Source: Struthio camelus
Taxonomy: Eukaryota; Chordata; Aves; Struthioniformes; Struthionidae
Length of the DNA stretch: 64,000 nt
Assembly (NCBI RefSeq): GCF_040807025.1
Contig: NC_090947.1
Location: 5,146,001 to 5,210,000, forward strand
Direction: 5' to 3'
The translations under genes were made by a program, and so were the position numbers. Shown here piece after piece: positions 32,363 to 43,600 of the stretch (position 1 is the stretch's first letter; every line of letters begins with the position of its first letter). The notes below the pieces were generated by a model. The model searched no databases, was not told the DNA's origin, and saw nothing but the letters and a program-made list of their open reading frames with translations.

Positions 32363-33931
32363 CTGAGTTCTTTATTTTTTAATTTTTTTATTAGCCTTCA
32401 GTGCCTCCCTAGAAATTATTAAGCTTCCCCAGGGAGGGCAGCACCGTGAAAGGAGCATTTACTCCTGGGCTGGCGCCTCATGCGGCTCCGAGCCTCCGCG
32501 GGAACCCGTGGTGCCAGCAGACCTACTGCGTCCATCTTCGGCGATTGACCGTCCTCGTTACCGACTCGGTCCAGGGCTGTTTTCCCCGTCAGTAGCTCTT
32601 GGCCGCGCATCAGTGGATGGCAGCAAAGGCAAAAGTCGCACGTCGGGGTGAAAATCATCCCTGTCATCAGGTTGAAGTTGGCTGGATTAAACAGGGCTGC
32701 GTTGCCGAGCGGGATTTGCAAAATCTGACCAGACTGGCGAATCCCACGGACTCACTCACTGAGCCTTTGCTAGGAGCGCGGTGCCAAAATGTCGCTGCTA
32801 TTTGCTCACCTAAGGTACAAGCCTGTGCTCAGCGATGCTGCTTTTGCACCGCTCTGCTATGAAACTGCAGCTTTAATTAAGGACGTGGTGCTTCCCGTTA
32901 AAAAAAAAAAAGGCATTCATCAAAAAATCCTTTTGGATCTGCCCTGCCCGGGGCTCAGCCGTGCCCAGGATTTTGGGGGGAAGAGGCAGTTTTTTGGGAA
33001 GACGCTCACGCGCCGTCCCCCTTCCTGCCCGCCTTGTGTTTTGGGCTGCCCCGGGGACCGTGCGGGGACCACGCGCCCCTTGCCACGGGGTGGTGGGACT
33101 CGGTGGCCTTTGGACGCGCCCCGGGCAGAAAGGAAACCACCGCAGCGACTCTCGGGTCACGTTCGCGTTGCTTCTGGTGGCCGCGTTAGGGCAAATCCGA
33201 TTTGCGAATTAAAACGCAGCCGTCCAAGCCGCTCTGGCAGGATTGATGATGTGGCCTCAAAAGCCAGGAGGAAAGAAAAGTTGAACTCTCCTTTGATGTT
33301 TGTAACTGTAAACTGCAGGCCCAAACTGAGCCTACTGTAAATAAGGATCATTAATCACCAGCTAAGCGGTACACGGCTGCTGTTATTTATTATAACGACA
33401 TAAATCACGAGGAACCGCTTTGGTGTTAATTTGGATTTAGTATGGATTTCTGTTTGGATTGAGTATGGGTTTCTACAGAACGAAAAACATCCTTACCCGC
33501 TAAAAGAAAAGGTTGGCGGGCAGGGGGCATCCTTCCCTGTAAATACATATAGCTGTGCGGGGTGTTTCTTCCTTAGTTCTCTCCTGCTAGGAAGGGAATC
33601 GGGAAAAAAATTCAGGGGACTTTGCAAAGCAGGAGGTGCCAAGGCCTGACGGACCGTGGGAAAAGCACAGCCCTACCTCGCGGCGTGAGGCGAATTTAAA
33701 AGCCAGAGCTTCAAAGGGCCAATTCGGAAGAACCAAGCATGTTTTTTTTTCCCTTGGGAGCTCGGGCTCGCCTCGTGCCTGCCATATGTCTGCCGCTGCC
33801 CGGGAGCACATTGCACCCGATATTTTCCACCTTTTTTTTTTTTTTTAAGCTTTTTTCTCCTGAGCAAATAAACGCCATCTGCAGAGCTGGCCAAGGGAAA
33901 TCCTGGCTCCGATGCGCTGAAAGCATAATGG

Positions 33932-34009
33932 TTTTTTTTTTCTTTTTTTTCCTTTTTTTCTTTTTTATTTCTTTTTTCTTTTTTCTTTTTTTCTTTTTCT
34001 TTTTTTTCC
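33932..34009. repeat. Long polypyrimidine (T/C) tract
   Basis: About 78 nt almost entirely T with scattered single C, interrupted by one A. A pure T run of 16 lies a little upstream (33831-33846) and an A17 run downstream (34076-34092), so three homopolymeric blocks sit 0.3-0.6 kb before the BARD1 start codon. Confidence 0.95.
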
Positions 34010-34249
34010 ATTTTGGGAGCAAATCCCCCCAATGCCGAGCTTGTCGCAATTTGCTGCAACGATTGTGCCGGTGCTAAAAAAAAAAAAAAAAACGGCTGGG
34101 GGGGAACCTTGCCGCTGCTGCGTAACCCCAGTTTAGCGACCGATTTTTTCTCTCCGTCCCCTCCCTCGCCCCGGTTCTCGGCGTCATTTTTTTTCCCCCG
34201 CAAATTGCCCTAAAATTCAGCGCGCACGGCAGGCTGCAGCGCCGGCTGG

Positions 34250-34315
34250 CCCCGCCCCTCCGATATAGCCCCGCCCCTCAGCATGACCCCGCCCCTTCAT
34301 CGTGGCCCCGCCCCC
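34250..34315 (+). promoter_or_regulatory. Array of four Sp/KLF GC boxes
   Basis: CCCCGCCCC occurs at 34250-34258, 34269-34277, 34287-34295 and 34306-34314, so box-to-box spacing is 19, 18 and 19 nt. The flanks are also similar (box followed by TC or TT), which suggests a small tandem duplication that has become a regular array of Sp1/KLF sites upstream of BARD1. Confidence 0.75.
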
Positions 34316-34373
34316 GCGGGCCGGGAAGCGCGGGCGGGCTAAGGGCGGCGGAGCGCGGCTCTTCGGGACAGAC

Positions 34374-34416
34374 GCGCATGCGCGCGGGCGGGCGCGCCGC
34401 CCTCTGCGCTTGCGCA
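34374..34416 (+). promoter_or_regulatory. NRF1-like palindromes in BARD1 promoter
   Basis: GCGCATGCGC at 34374-34383 is a perfect match to the NRF1 core palindrome. A second related palindrome-like site, TGCGCTTGCGCA, is at 34405-34416. NRF1 sites are common just upstream of TATA-less starts. Occupancy is inferred. Confidence 0.65.
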
Positions 34417-34465
34417 GTAACGGCGGGCGGCGAATTTGGAGCGGCTGTGGCGGCGGCGGCGGGAG

Positions 34466-34617
34466 ATGCGTGAGGCGCTGCGCGGCCGTTCGGGCAACCG
34501 GCCGGCCCGGGACGGCGGGGCCGGCCCCGCGCCCGCCATGGCGCCGCCGGGCAGCGGCTGGGCCCGCACCCGCGCCGCCCTGGCGCGGCTGGAGGGGGCG
34601 CTGCGTTGTTCCCGCTG
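34466..34617 (+). CDS. BARD1: BARD1 exon 1: N-terminus and first RING cysteines
   Basis: I start at ATG 34466 because the encoded N-terminus keeps an RSGN block and a later APAM block in the same order as human BARD1. A second in-frame ATG at 34538 lies in a much stronger Kozak context (GCCCGCCATGG), so initiation there is possible and would remove 24 residues. The exon ends GALRCSR plus TG of the next Cys codon. The donor is GTAAAC at 34618. It lies inside a CpG island. Confidence 0.9.
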
Positions 34618-37600
34618 GTAAACTACCTCCCCCCCCCCATCCTCCCCCCTCCCCACCCCGCCCGGTGACCGTTTGGCGCGTGCGGCCGTTAGAGCCGTTT
34701 GGGGGCGGCCGTTAGGGCCCGGCAGGCGCTCGCGCGCGCTCTGCCGCCTCGCGAAGCGCTTGGGGTTGCGCGCCTTAACGCTGTGGTGTTTTCCTCCCTC
34801 CGCCGACAGCGCCAGCGGCCTGCGGGAGCCGGTGTCTCTGGGGCGCTGCGAGCACGTCTTCTGCCTGTGAGTAGTGCGGCGCTGCCTCGCCTCGCCTCGG
34901 TGTCCCGCGCTGCCTGGGCGCCTGCGCTCGGCCAAAGGCCGCTTGGGGCTGCGCAGTGTGAAGGGAGCTGTGGGTCTGCTGGGGGGGGGGGGGTCTCCCT
35001 CTCACAGCGACGTAGGAAAGCAGCTGCCAGGCCTTCTCGTCGTGTCCATCTCCTTCCCCTCCTTCCCTTCAAAAGCGAAACGCAGCTTGGGAAGGTGCTG
35101 GCTGGTGCCAGAGGTTTTCCCCTCGGCTTGGGAGGGTTGGGGTGCTGCTTGTCGCTGGCCCTCGGCTCTGCCGGTGTAACCGTTCCCTTATGCTGCCTGT
35201 GGGAACGCGCTGGGATAGCGAAGCTGCATCTGGGTGTAGTCCCTCAGGTGATCCAGGTGTTTAAGAGTCAGAGTTAGGTTGGCTATGTCCTGCTAAGCCA
35301 GCAGGTCTGGGGAGGTGGTTGCCCCTTGGCCTACCTTAGGGCAATTCCCTGCGTTCCCAGGACGGACTCTTACACATAGAGTCACACAGGTGGCTTCTTG
35401 CCCTGGGGCCCCCTTTGGGGAGGGCAGGGGACTGCGCTGGCTGTCCTGTGTGTCGTTGCTGTTCGTGGCGTACAAAAGCAAATGCAGACTGTTTTTTAAA
35501 AAACAAAACAGTTACATACCTTCAACGGTTGTCTGTTGGACTTCTTCAGAAGGTTCAGTGAAACACAGATGTGAACCATCCAGTAAAACAGTATACCTTT
35601 TATAGAGATGAGCATAAACATGTCCTAATCTCTGCTTTTAATCCGGTCTGGGCGATTCGCGTTGCCTCTTGTTTATATGATAGTCACTGTGCCAATAAAA
35701 GTGGAGAAGAACCTTCCCTCCATGCTGGCTGGGTATTTACTCCCAGTCTTCAGCTACACGTTCCTAATAGGAGCTTAAGGTGTTAAAGGCCTGAAGACTA
35801 AAGTGGTAGTGAAATGTATTTTTGTGCTGCTTAAGGAGTAACAGTTTAAAAGATAGTAATGATGCCCTTTGCATCATTGGCCCCAGGATGGATCTTTTGA
35901 AAGACATGCAAGTGAGTTATTTCTCTGCAGGCATTTGGGTTCTTTCCTAGATTTGGCCATTAATTGCTGTGGAAGCTTCTGTCTTCTGAAGCAGTTTTTT
36001 TGTTCCTTTTGTACTACTTACCCGCAGAGTACTTGGTGAAATAACCCCCCAGAAGCTTGTACAGGTTTTTATAAATGTGCTGGTATCTATCTTATAAAAT
36101 GTTTTTTGACAGATGTAATGTGGATGGCCCACAGGGTAGTGGAAGGGTGGCTTAATAAATGTAATTTTGTAGTTGTCAGGCATCTAAAGCCTTGTGGTTT
36201 TAGTTTGGATAACGCCCGTGTAATTTGGATGATAGATCTTCAAAAACACCCATTACTGTTCAAAGTATTTTTAGAAAAGTTTTCAAAACATCAGAAGAAG
36301 ATGCAGCTTGTATTGATAAAGCTGGAAAGAATAGTGAGTTAGAAGTCTTAAACCTTTTCTGGAGGAAACAGCTGCTGATGAATGCTTATTTCCTGTTACC
36401 CAAGTTGTTGTTATGCAGTGATCCTTTCTTCTTTGTGTGTCTGACCTTTTAGTCATCATTTTTAATGTCTCCTCTGACAGCAGTCTTTCACGCTGGCTAT
36501 TACTCTTTTTTTTTTTTTAATTAAACTTAAGGAAACTTAGATTAATATGTTCCCAAATAAGTTCGCTAAGGGGTGGGCTGAATTCTCAGTGTTCTGATGT
36601 GAATTTATTCTGATCCATTGCTAAATAAAGACACTTATATTAATATACTTGGGAAGGAGTGGGTGAATGGCCAGAGAAGGCTTCTGATGTATGAGGTGAA
36701 ATATGTGAAAGTAATGAACTGCAGTAATCAGGTCACACAATGTAAATGACTTCCCTCAGCATGGGTTTTATTATGGGCAAGGATATTTATTAAGATCAGT
36801 TCCTGCCGTTTTGTCTGAGTGGTTCTACTTAGTTAGTTATAGTTAATGGATAATGACTGTAAAAAACCAACAGCTAGAAGTAATTAGGAAATGTGGTGGT
36901 ATAAAAGTCATTCCTTATTTCCCTTACACTGCCTTTTGCAGACTTGGGAGACCTGAGCCCAACTTTTCTAGAGAAGAAGAGCCGCTCAGTTCTCATCTTT
37001 GCGCTAAGTGATTTGTCCGTGTCATCCAGAACACGTCAAAGCCAAGAACTCTGCTTCAGTGTCTCGTCACAGCAGTGCCTTAACCACTTTGCCCTCTCAA
37101 TGCAGCCTTCTTAAAGAACAAACACAAACATTTAGCGTTCATTCTTACCTCACAAATTTCCCGTCTTGAAATTAATTGAAGATGGATGATTGTGTGGTGT
37201 TAGAGGCAGAGATTTTCTGAAGTGTTCTCTGCCCTGGCATAACTCTCCTCTCAAGGAAGTCGGTAGTAGTCATAATATTTCTGATATTGTTAAGTGATAT
37301 TCTGTTAGTTGATTTTTGGGATGGATGACTGTCCATTAGCTTCTAAACTGACTATATGTTTGCAGTCTAGGTGCATAGACTTTGATCTTCCTGTCCAGAT
37401 AGCAGTGCCATGATGTCACTTACATGCTGCATGTTTAGCACGGTCTGCTAACATTTAATTTTATACCTTCGGTTATTATTGTGAGCCTTAGTTGGTGGTA
37501 AGGTAACAAAAAGGGAGACTTTTGAAATTCGTTTAATCTTGGGTAAGTGAAGTCATAGCTTACATATCCTTAGTAGGATAGGTGGGAGTTGAAAAATGCC

Positions 37601-40600
37601 AATGGGCTCTGGATAATGCAATTCAGGCTGCAAATCATAAGGTCCTCTCATTGGGCTAATCAAATGAATAAAGGATTTTAGATTCATATGGGGAGAGTAG
37701 TATTACTAAGAAGCTACAAGTATTAAATGACCTTTACTAAGTAAACCTATAGATTTCCCTCGGGTCTTCTTCTGAGATGAATACTTTACAAGAGAGAAGT
37801 TGTGGAATACTCTGAATGCCTGCAGATTCCTGTGGGATGTCTTACAGAAAAGCGTTCAGGCAGGTGAAACTTCACAATATCAAGGAAATTTTAGGTGGAA
37901 ACAAGTGGAAGTGATAGTTTAGTATGGATTAGTTTTCTGTCACTCGTTTTAAAACAGAAGGCTATTGAAGAAGAGCCTTAGCTTCAGCTGAGGTGTAAAA
38001 GACCATGGAGCTTTAACTATTCAAGCATAATTGTTAACCACAGACAATGAACAGAAATGGATGTTTAGCGTAACTCGAAAATTTTAATCGGCTTGTGCAA
38101 GTTGAAAGATACAGAGTTTTTGATGACAGTCTCCTAACAAGGCTCTGGACTTGGCTTGCTTAATTCTTCTTGTGATTTGTCATGATAAATATATCCTCTC
38201 CTGCATTTATGACCAAGTCTTGTGTGCTTTGCAGTGCTAGTTTGTCAATGTTAAAATCGGAGGTTCTTGCTGAGCGTTTGGCTGTGAAATAGTTGATAGC
38301 AGATATCTTATACTGGATGATGAATATCTACATTTGACTTTCAGATCTTGTGTGGGCGACTGCGTTGGCACAGAATGCCCGGTGTGCCACACGCCAGCCT
38401 GGGTGCAAGATGTGCAGATAAACCGGCAGCTAGATAACATGATCCAGCTTTGCAGCAAACTGCGGCATCTACTGGGTGAGGACACCTCAGGTAAGAGCAA
38501 ATCTGGGTTTTTGACATCCATTGTATCCAGACTGCTCTGTTTCATTTCACATTCTTTTAGAGAACAAGCAGTGCAGCCCTTTTTAAGATTCTGGAAGGCT
38601 GTTCTGAATCATGTTTAGAAAATTTGATTTGAAGAGAACTGTCTGTGTGGATTGCTCCTTCTTCAAATCTGTTTTACTAAAAAATCTGCATGAGCAAGTT
38701 AGTCCATAATTCATTAGAATCTGTCTTCCAAAATTAGATGAGAGGAGGATACATTCCTAAGTCAGGTGGCAGTTAGTTGCACAAACTAGAGGGGCATGAG
38801 TTATCTCATGTGCTCCTAAAGGAGTGCAAATGTGTAATATTCTGCAGTGTAACCTTGTTGAAGGATTTCTCTTGCCTCCCTCATCTTCGTGCACCGAGAG
38901 GCATACACGGTGTCCCAGTAATCGTAGGTTACCACATGTGAAAACCTAACCCAGTCTGTGCTCCCTGCCTAAAAAGGGGAGGAAGCAAGTCTTGGTTCAT
39001 TTATGTCCTTCTGGTCCCTAACAATTGGCTAGTTTCCTGCAATGGAAGCTTGTCACTGCTGACCGTTAGAAGATTGCGGAGATAATATTGTGGGAATTCG
39101 TCTCCTTACTGAATTTCAGACTGATTGACAAAGTAGAAAAAAATATTCACCTACACTCATTTCAGTTCATGTCTTTTCTGCAAGCATAAAGAAGCTTTTT
39201 TTGATAATATCAAGTTTTAGAAAACGTTAATTTAGCTGTCAGGTACAGAAAAGGTAATTCTTCCTTTGTTGTTGTTTCTTAATGTATTTACTATAAATAC
39301 TCTTTAAATGAGAACTTTTTTTTTGTCTAATCCCATCAGCACCTTCATGTTCATTTAAGGGATAGCTCTTTGTTGACATCAAAATGCGTAGCTATTACTA
39401 AAGCGTTGAGGCTAGCAGTCTATGCCAAACTGCAAAGGAATAAATTTTATATAGATATAAAATCCTGTGGTGATTAAATGTTCTGGAGCATAGAAAATGT
39501 AGATGGTGGCTGAAATGGGATTTCAGGGAAACATTTTTAAGAGGTGAAGGCTTTTAAAAGTATGTCTGGAAGAGAATCTCTGAGAAGAGTTACTTGTAAC
39601 GCTATAAATACAGTATTTCAAATGCAGTCTTGTTACCATTATTGTTATTGTTTAGACATTCTGGAGAACTCTTTCGAATGGAGAAATTTGCATGAGTTAC
39701 TTTTGGCCTGAAGTTTCACTATATAGAATTTAAATAAGACATTTAACCCCGTAGTACTTCTAAAAAGACTTGCATGGTGTGGTTAAACCAAAGAACAAAA
39801 TGAGGCTGTCTTGTAGCCTTCCTCGTGTTTTAACTTAAAACTTCAGTTTCTGTGTCTGCTTTTATGGAGGTGGTTTTATTTAGAGCTAAAATTATGAGCT
39901 GATGCGGGAGATTACTTTATCACTTGTAGGCTTCATCCTGTGCTAAGGATTAATGGTCTTTTGGGTGATTCGTACTTTAGTTATGGAGAAAGATCTGAGA
40001 GGTGATAATAGTTCACTGTCATAAATGTTTTGGATGCAGTAAGTAAACGTCCACATCTCTAATGACAATCAATTATGTGTCACGCTGTGACAAATCACAA
40101 CGTGCTGTAGCTTCAGAGGTTTTTCAAGCTAATCCTTTAGGATTTTTTGCCCCTCTGAACTGCGCTGACAGATCTGTCGCTCTCCATGGACATAAATGTC
40201 TTGAAGTTAATATTTACAAAATGAAATGTGTTTATGAGTTTGGAGAATCGGGGCTTTTCTTGTTAAGGGGTGACTTGCACATTTCTTAGAGCCCTGTATT
40301 TTTACCAGATTCCTGCAGACTTTTTTCTTCCTCCCTGAAAGGTCAGAAATTGTAATTTATGTTCCAGTAAAGGAAACAGACTGAAAATCAATCTTTCTGT
40401 GGAAGAAAGAGAGAGAAGCAGTTGCAATAGGGATGTGTTTATGTATTTGTCTTATGCGTCTTTTGCTTTTGTTTTGAGACAATTGTGGCTTGTCTGGAGG
40501 CTTCTGTTTGAGATCCTTGTTGACAGTGAGGTTTCTGAGGAAAATGAGTCGTACTACCCATCTTTTAATCTAAGAGGACAGATTTAGTCAGCCCAGCAAG

Positions 40601-43600
40601 GTGTGTGTTTGTGTTTTCTTTAGAAACGTGCAGAGCTCCTGTGGTTTAAAAGGACAGGTGTGGAATATTTTGAGTATAACAAGCCCAGTACCATCATGTT
40701 CTGCAGCTCATAAGAGAGGGATCTCACTTGGTCTCCCACTGGGACGGGGATAGTTTTTTGCCAAACCGCGCGTTTGTTTTAAGAAGAAATGGCAAGTGGT
40801 TTGGGAGAGACTATACAAAACAGCTAAAACTTACCTTTTAAAGGGAAGAAGAACAAACGACGTGATAGAATAATACCAGAGGGCCTGCAGGGGAGTCGGC
40901 AAATGGAATGAACATGGAGCTGGCTACGAAATGCAAGCTTTGGGTAGCAAAAGCTGCATCTCCAAATTCGTTTGTTAGATGTTACACCCTTAGCCTGCGG
41001 CAAGGTGAGGGAAACTGCAGTCTAGTGTTGTACCTTTACAAGGGTAGTTACCCACGGGAGCGGGAAGCTGACTGGCTTTGAAGATGAGATGTTGGCAATG
41101 TTAGAGCTAGAGGTTTTGAGGAGTGAAGTGAGTCAAAGACATCTTGAGAATTGTGGCTGGTGTGAAGTCAGGCGCCAATCTATCCGTAGGCACTGATTCA
41201 ACAAAAGCCGTTAAGATGCCTGGGATAGGCTGATGTTTTTTTTTTTAAAAAAAAAAAAAAAAGGGCAGCTCCCTCAAAAAGAATGAATTATTATTGCCCT
41301 GAGCTTTTACTGGTAGAATTACAGCTGACAAAATGGAAGCCAGAATGAGTCTTTCTCCTGTTACTTGAACTAGTGTACTTTTTCCAGCTGAGCCAGAACA
41401 ATGCTCTGGCAAAGCTTTTGGTGCTCATAAGCAACACGGAACACGGGAGAAAAAGGAAAGTTTGTTCTCTTCTGCCTGGAGCTGAGTATTTCAAGCGCTG
41501 AGGAGGTTACATGGACCAAGGTCTATGGCAAGGCCTTTCTGTCGACTTTCTGGGTTTGCCCTTTTTATAGGACAAGTTTTCATTCCCTGTTCTTCGACGC
41601 CACTAGCTTTGGCAGCTGCTGTTAGGTACTTACTTTATATTGGAGAAAGGTTTTTCAGTCCAGGCAAGAGTTCTGTTCCTCTTCCCTGAGAAAGGAAGGC
41701 CTAAGACAAAGAACGAAAGAAATGCTCTTGTGGACGTAGTTGGAGCAGTTTAAAACGTTTTTACCTCTTTGGATGAGATGTACGTGTGGATGCTCCAAGT
41801 TCATTTCAATGTTGGACAAGTTTAAACAGATTTTTATTACTTTATGCTGAAACAGATTTGGACATGCAAGCAATCAGCAACTGCATCTCAGTTTAACATG
41901 ATTTGATAAGTCTGTAAGAGCACACCTCTTTGTCCAAACTTTTCTTCAACCTATGTCCGGCTCTTTAAAAGGAAAAGGTATCTCCTCAGTTGCTGGTTTC
42001 ACTATGGTGTAAATCTAGTAAGAGAAAGGATCTGATTTTTTTTTTCTGAAGAGGTTTCATACCCAACATTAAATGATCTGAAATAGAATGAGTAGCGAAA
42101 GAAGCATCCTGAAGGTAGCAATACATGTAGTCAGTTTACTTCACTGTGAGATGGGGGTGTAATTTTTAATTCGTGTGTATGTAATTAAGTTCCAAATTAA
42201 GTTCCAAATCTGATGATGATCCGTTTAGCCAGTGAAGTATCTGGAATGCTTTGTTTTACAAGGTTAAGTACATCTTAGATAGAACTTCCAATGTGTAATT
42301 ACTCTGTGGCTAATCTCGAGTACTTACATGTTTTGAGGATGTCTACAAACTTTCTAGCAGAAAGACATTAAGCATCTTTGTCCTGAGAATATGGTAGTTG
42401 CTGCAGTAGCTACTGACTAGTATTGAACAGTCTTGTCCCTCTTCTGGCCCTCTGTAGAGTACAAATGTCCTCTCCTCCTTTGGGAGGAGGAGAGAAACTA
42501 TTAGTCCTTGGATTATTTTCACGTCCTGTCTGCCATCGCTGAGGAGTTGCAGGGCTTTATTTCCACCATATTTGATGATTCCCTTTCCAAGTGAGACTTA
42601 TTACCTGCATTTACTCTAAAATGTAAAATTACTGTAATTAAGGTGGGTAATTAGGAAAAACTTGTTGAATCATGGACATAGTATTCAGCATACTGGAGAT
42701 AAAGAAGGTTGATTTGCAGTAATGCTTTTCAAAATGAGTTTCTAAGTAGTTCAGCAGACTTTTCTGTTTCATGTACTTAAAAAAAAATTCTCGTAAATTT
42801 TTCTGACAAGCATTTATAGATGACTTTACCTTATTCTTCATAACATAGTCTGCCTCAGACTAATAGAGTCAAACTGAAAGTCTTTTATTTTCTCTTCCCT
42901 CTTCCTTGTATAGAACTAGACCTTGCAGGTGTTGGTAAAATTTTCTTAAGCTTGTGGTGGACAGTAAGACAGATTAACTGTGATTAGCCTTTCTGGCATC
43001 ACAATCTAGCTTCTCATTTACTGATGTGGAGGGGAAGATGTTGAACTCCTGCTGTAACAGATTACACTGCATTTCATGTATACTATGACATTTTTCATAA
43101 TAGCTAAAGATGAGTGTTTGAATAGCTGGAATTTCTCCCTTTTTTCCTCCCCGTGTTGAATACTTAACTTGCAAAATAATCATTCTTCAGTGAAGGCACT
43201 AATGTTGCACAGATGGTACCAAAGCACTTCCCTTTGATTTTTAATAAGGGACTAGTTTGTCAAAGAGATTTCTCAACTTCTGTTCTGAAACCCATAATAG
43301 AGAATAATTTGAAAGGCACACAATGTGCATCATTATATTCCTTTGATGCAGATTAATGATAGCTAAACCACATTTTCTAATTGCTCCTTTTTTCCTGCTC
43401 TAGCCTGTTATTGCATCACAGCAGAACTCGGAAATGTAGTTCTCCAGTTGCAAGGGCACTGTGTAGCTCCTAATATATTTGTCTATTCTGAAGCCTTTTA
43501 ACGCTCCAGGATTTGAATTTCATTAAATGCAAGCATGAGGAAACTTGTGTTTATTATGAGCAAATAAGTAATTTTAGTGAACAGAGACAATTCAGTTAGC

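Larger units (their letters stand above)
28200..34200. other. Intergenic, GC/CpG-rich block upstream of BARD1
   Basis: This 6-kb stretch is much richer in CpG than the rest of the intergenic region, yet has islands of AT-rich sequence with ATTA/TAAT cores (for example 29150-29200, 29860-29930, 30885-30945, 31325-31385, 33340-33440). Open frames up to 180 codons exist on both strands, but they overlap each other, have composition-driven residues and show no homology I recognise. It may hold regulatory elements or a non-coding RNA; neither can be shown from sequence alone. Confidence 0.5.
34205..35100 (+). promoter_or_regulatory. BARD1: BARD1 CpG-island promoter
   Basis: A dense CpG- and GC-rich segment spans the region upstream of BARD1, exon 1, intron 1 and exon 2. 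No TATA box is visible. It contains four CCCCGCCCC boxes (34250-34315) and NRF1-like palindromes just upstream of the start codon. This is the usual form of a housekeeping DNA-repair gene promoter. The transcription start is inferred to lie roughly at 34330-34460. Both boundaries are estimates by eye. Confidence 0.8.
34867..38344 (+). other. BARD1: BARD1 intron 2
   Basis: It starts in the CpG island with the G13 run, then turns AT-rich. It holds the MIR-like remnant at 36940-37110; nothing else is supportable. Confidence 0.7.

Noticed and set aside
32789..33340. 183-codon + strand frame
   Set aside because: No domain, Arg/Pro-rich from GC composition, and its left end is not preceded by any exon-like signal. 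It could at most be part of a non-coding transcript.
33673..34203. 176-codon minus-strand frame rich in Lys/Glu
   Set aside because: Its composition comes from the polypyrimidine tract read in reverse. It is low complexity, with no homology and no start context.
34339..34935. 198-codon minus-strand frame opposite BARD1 exons 1-2
   Set aside because: Arg/Ala/Pro-rich antisense shadow of a CpG island; no recognisable domain.
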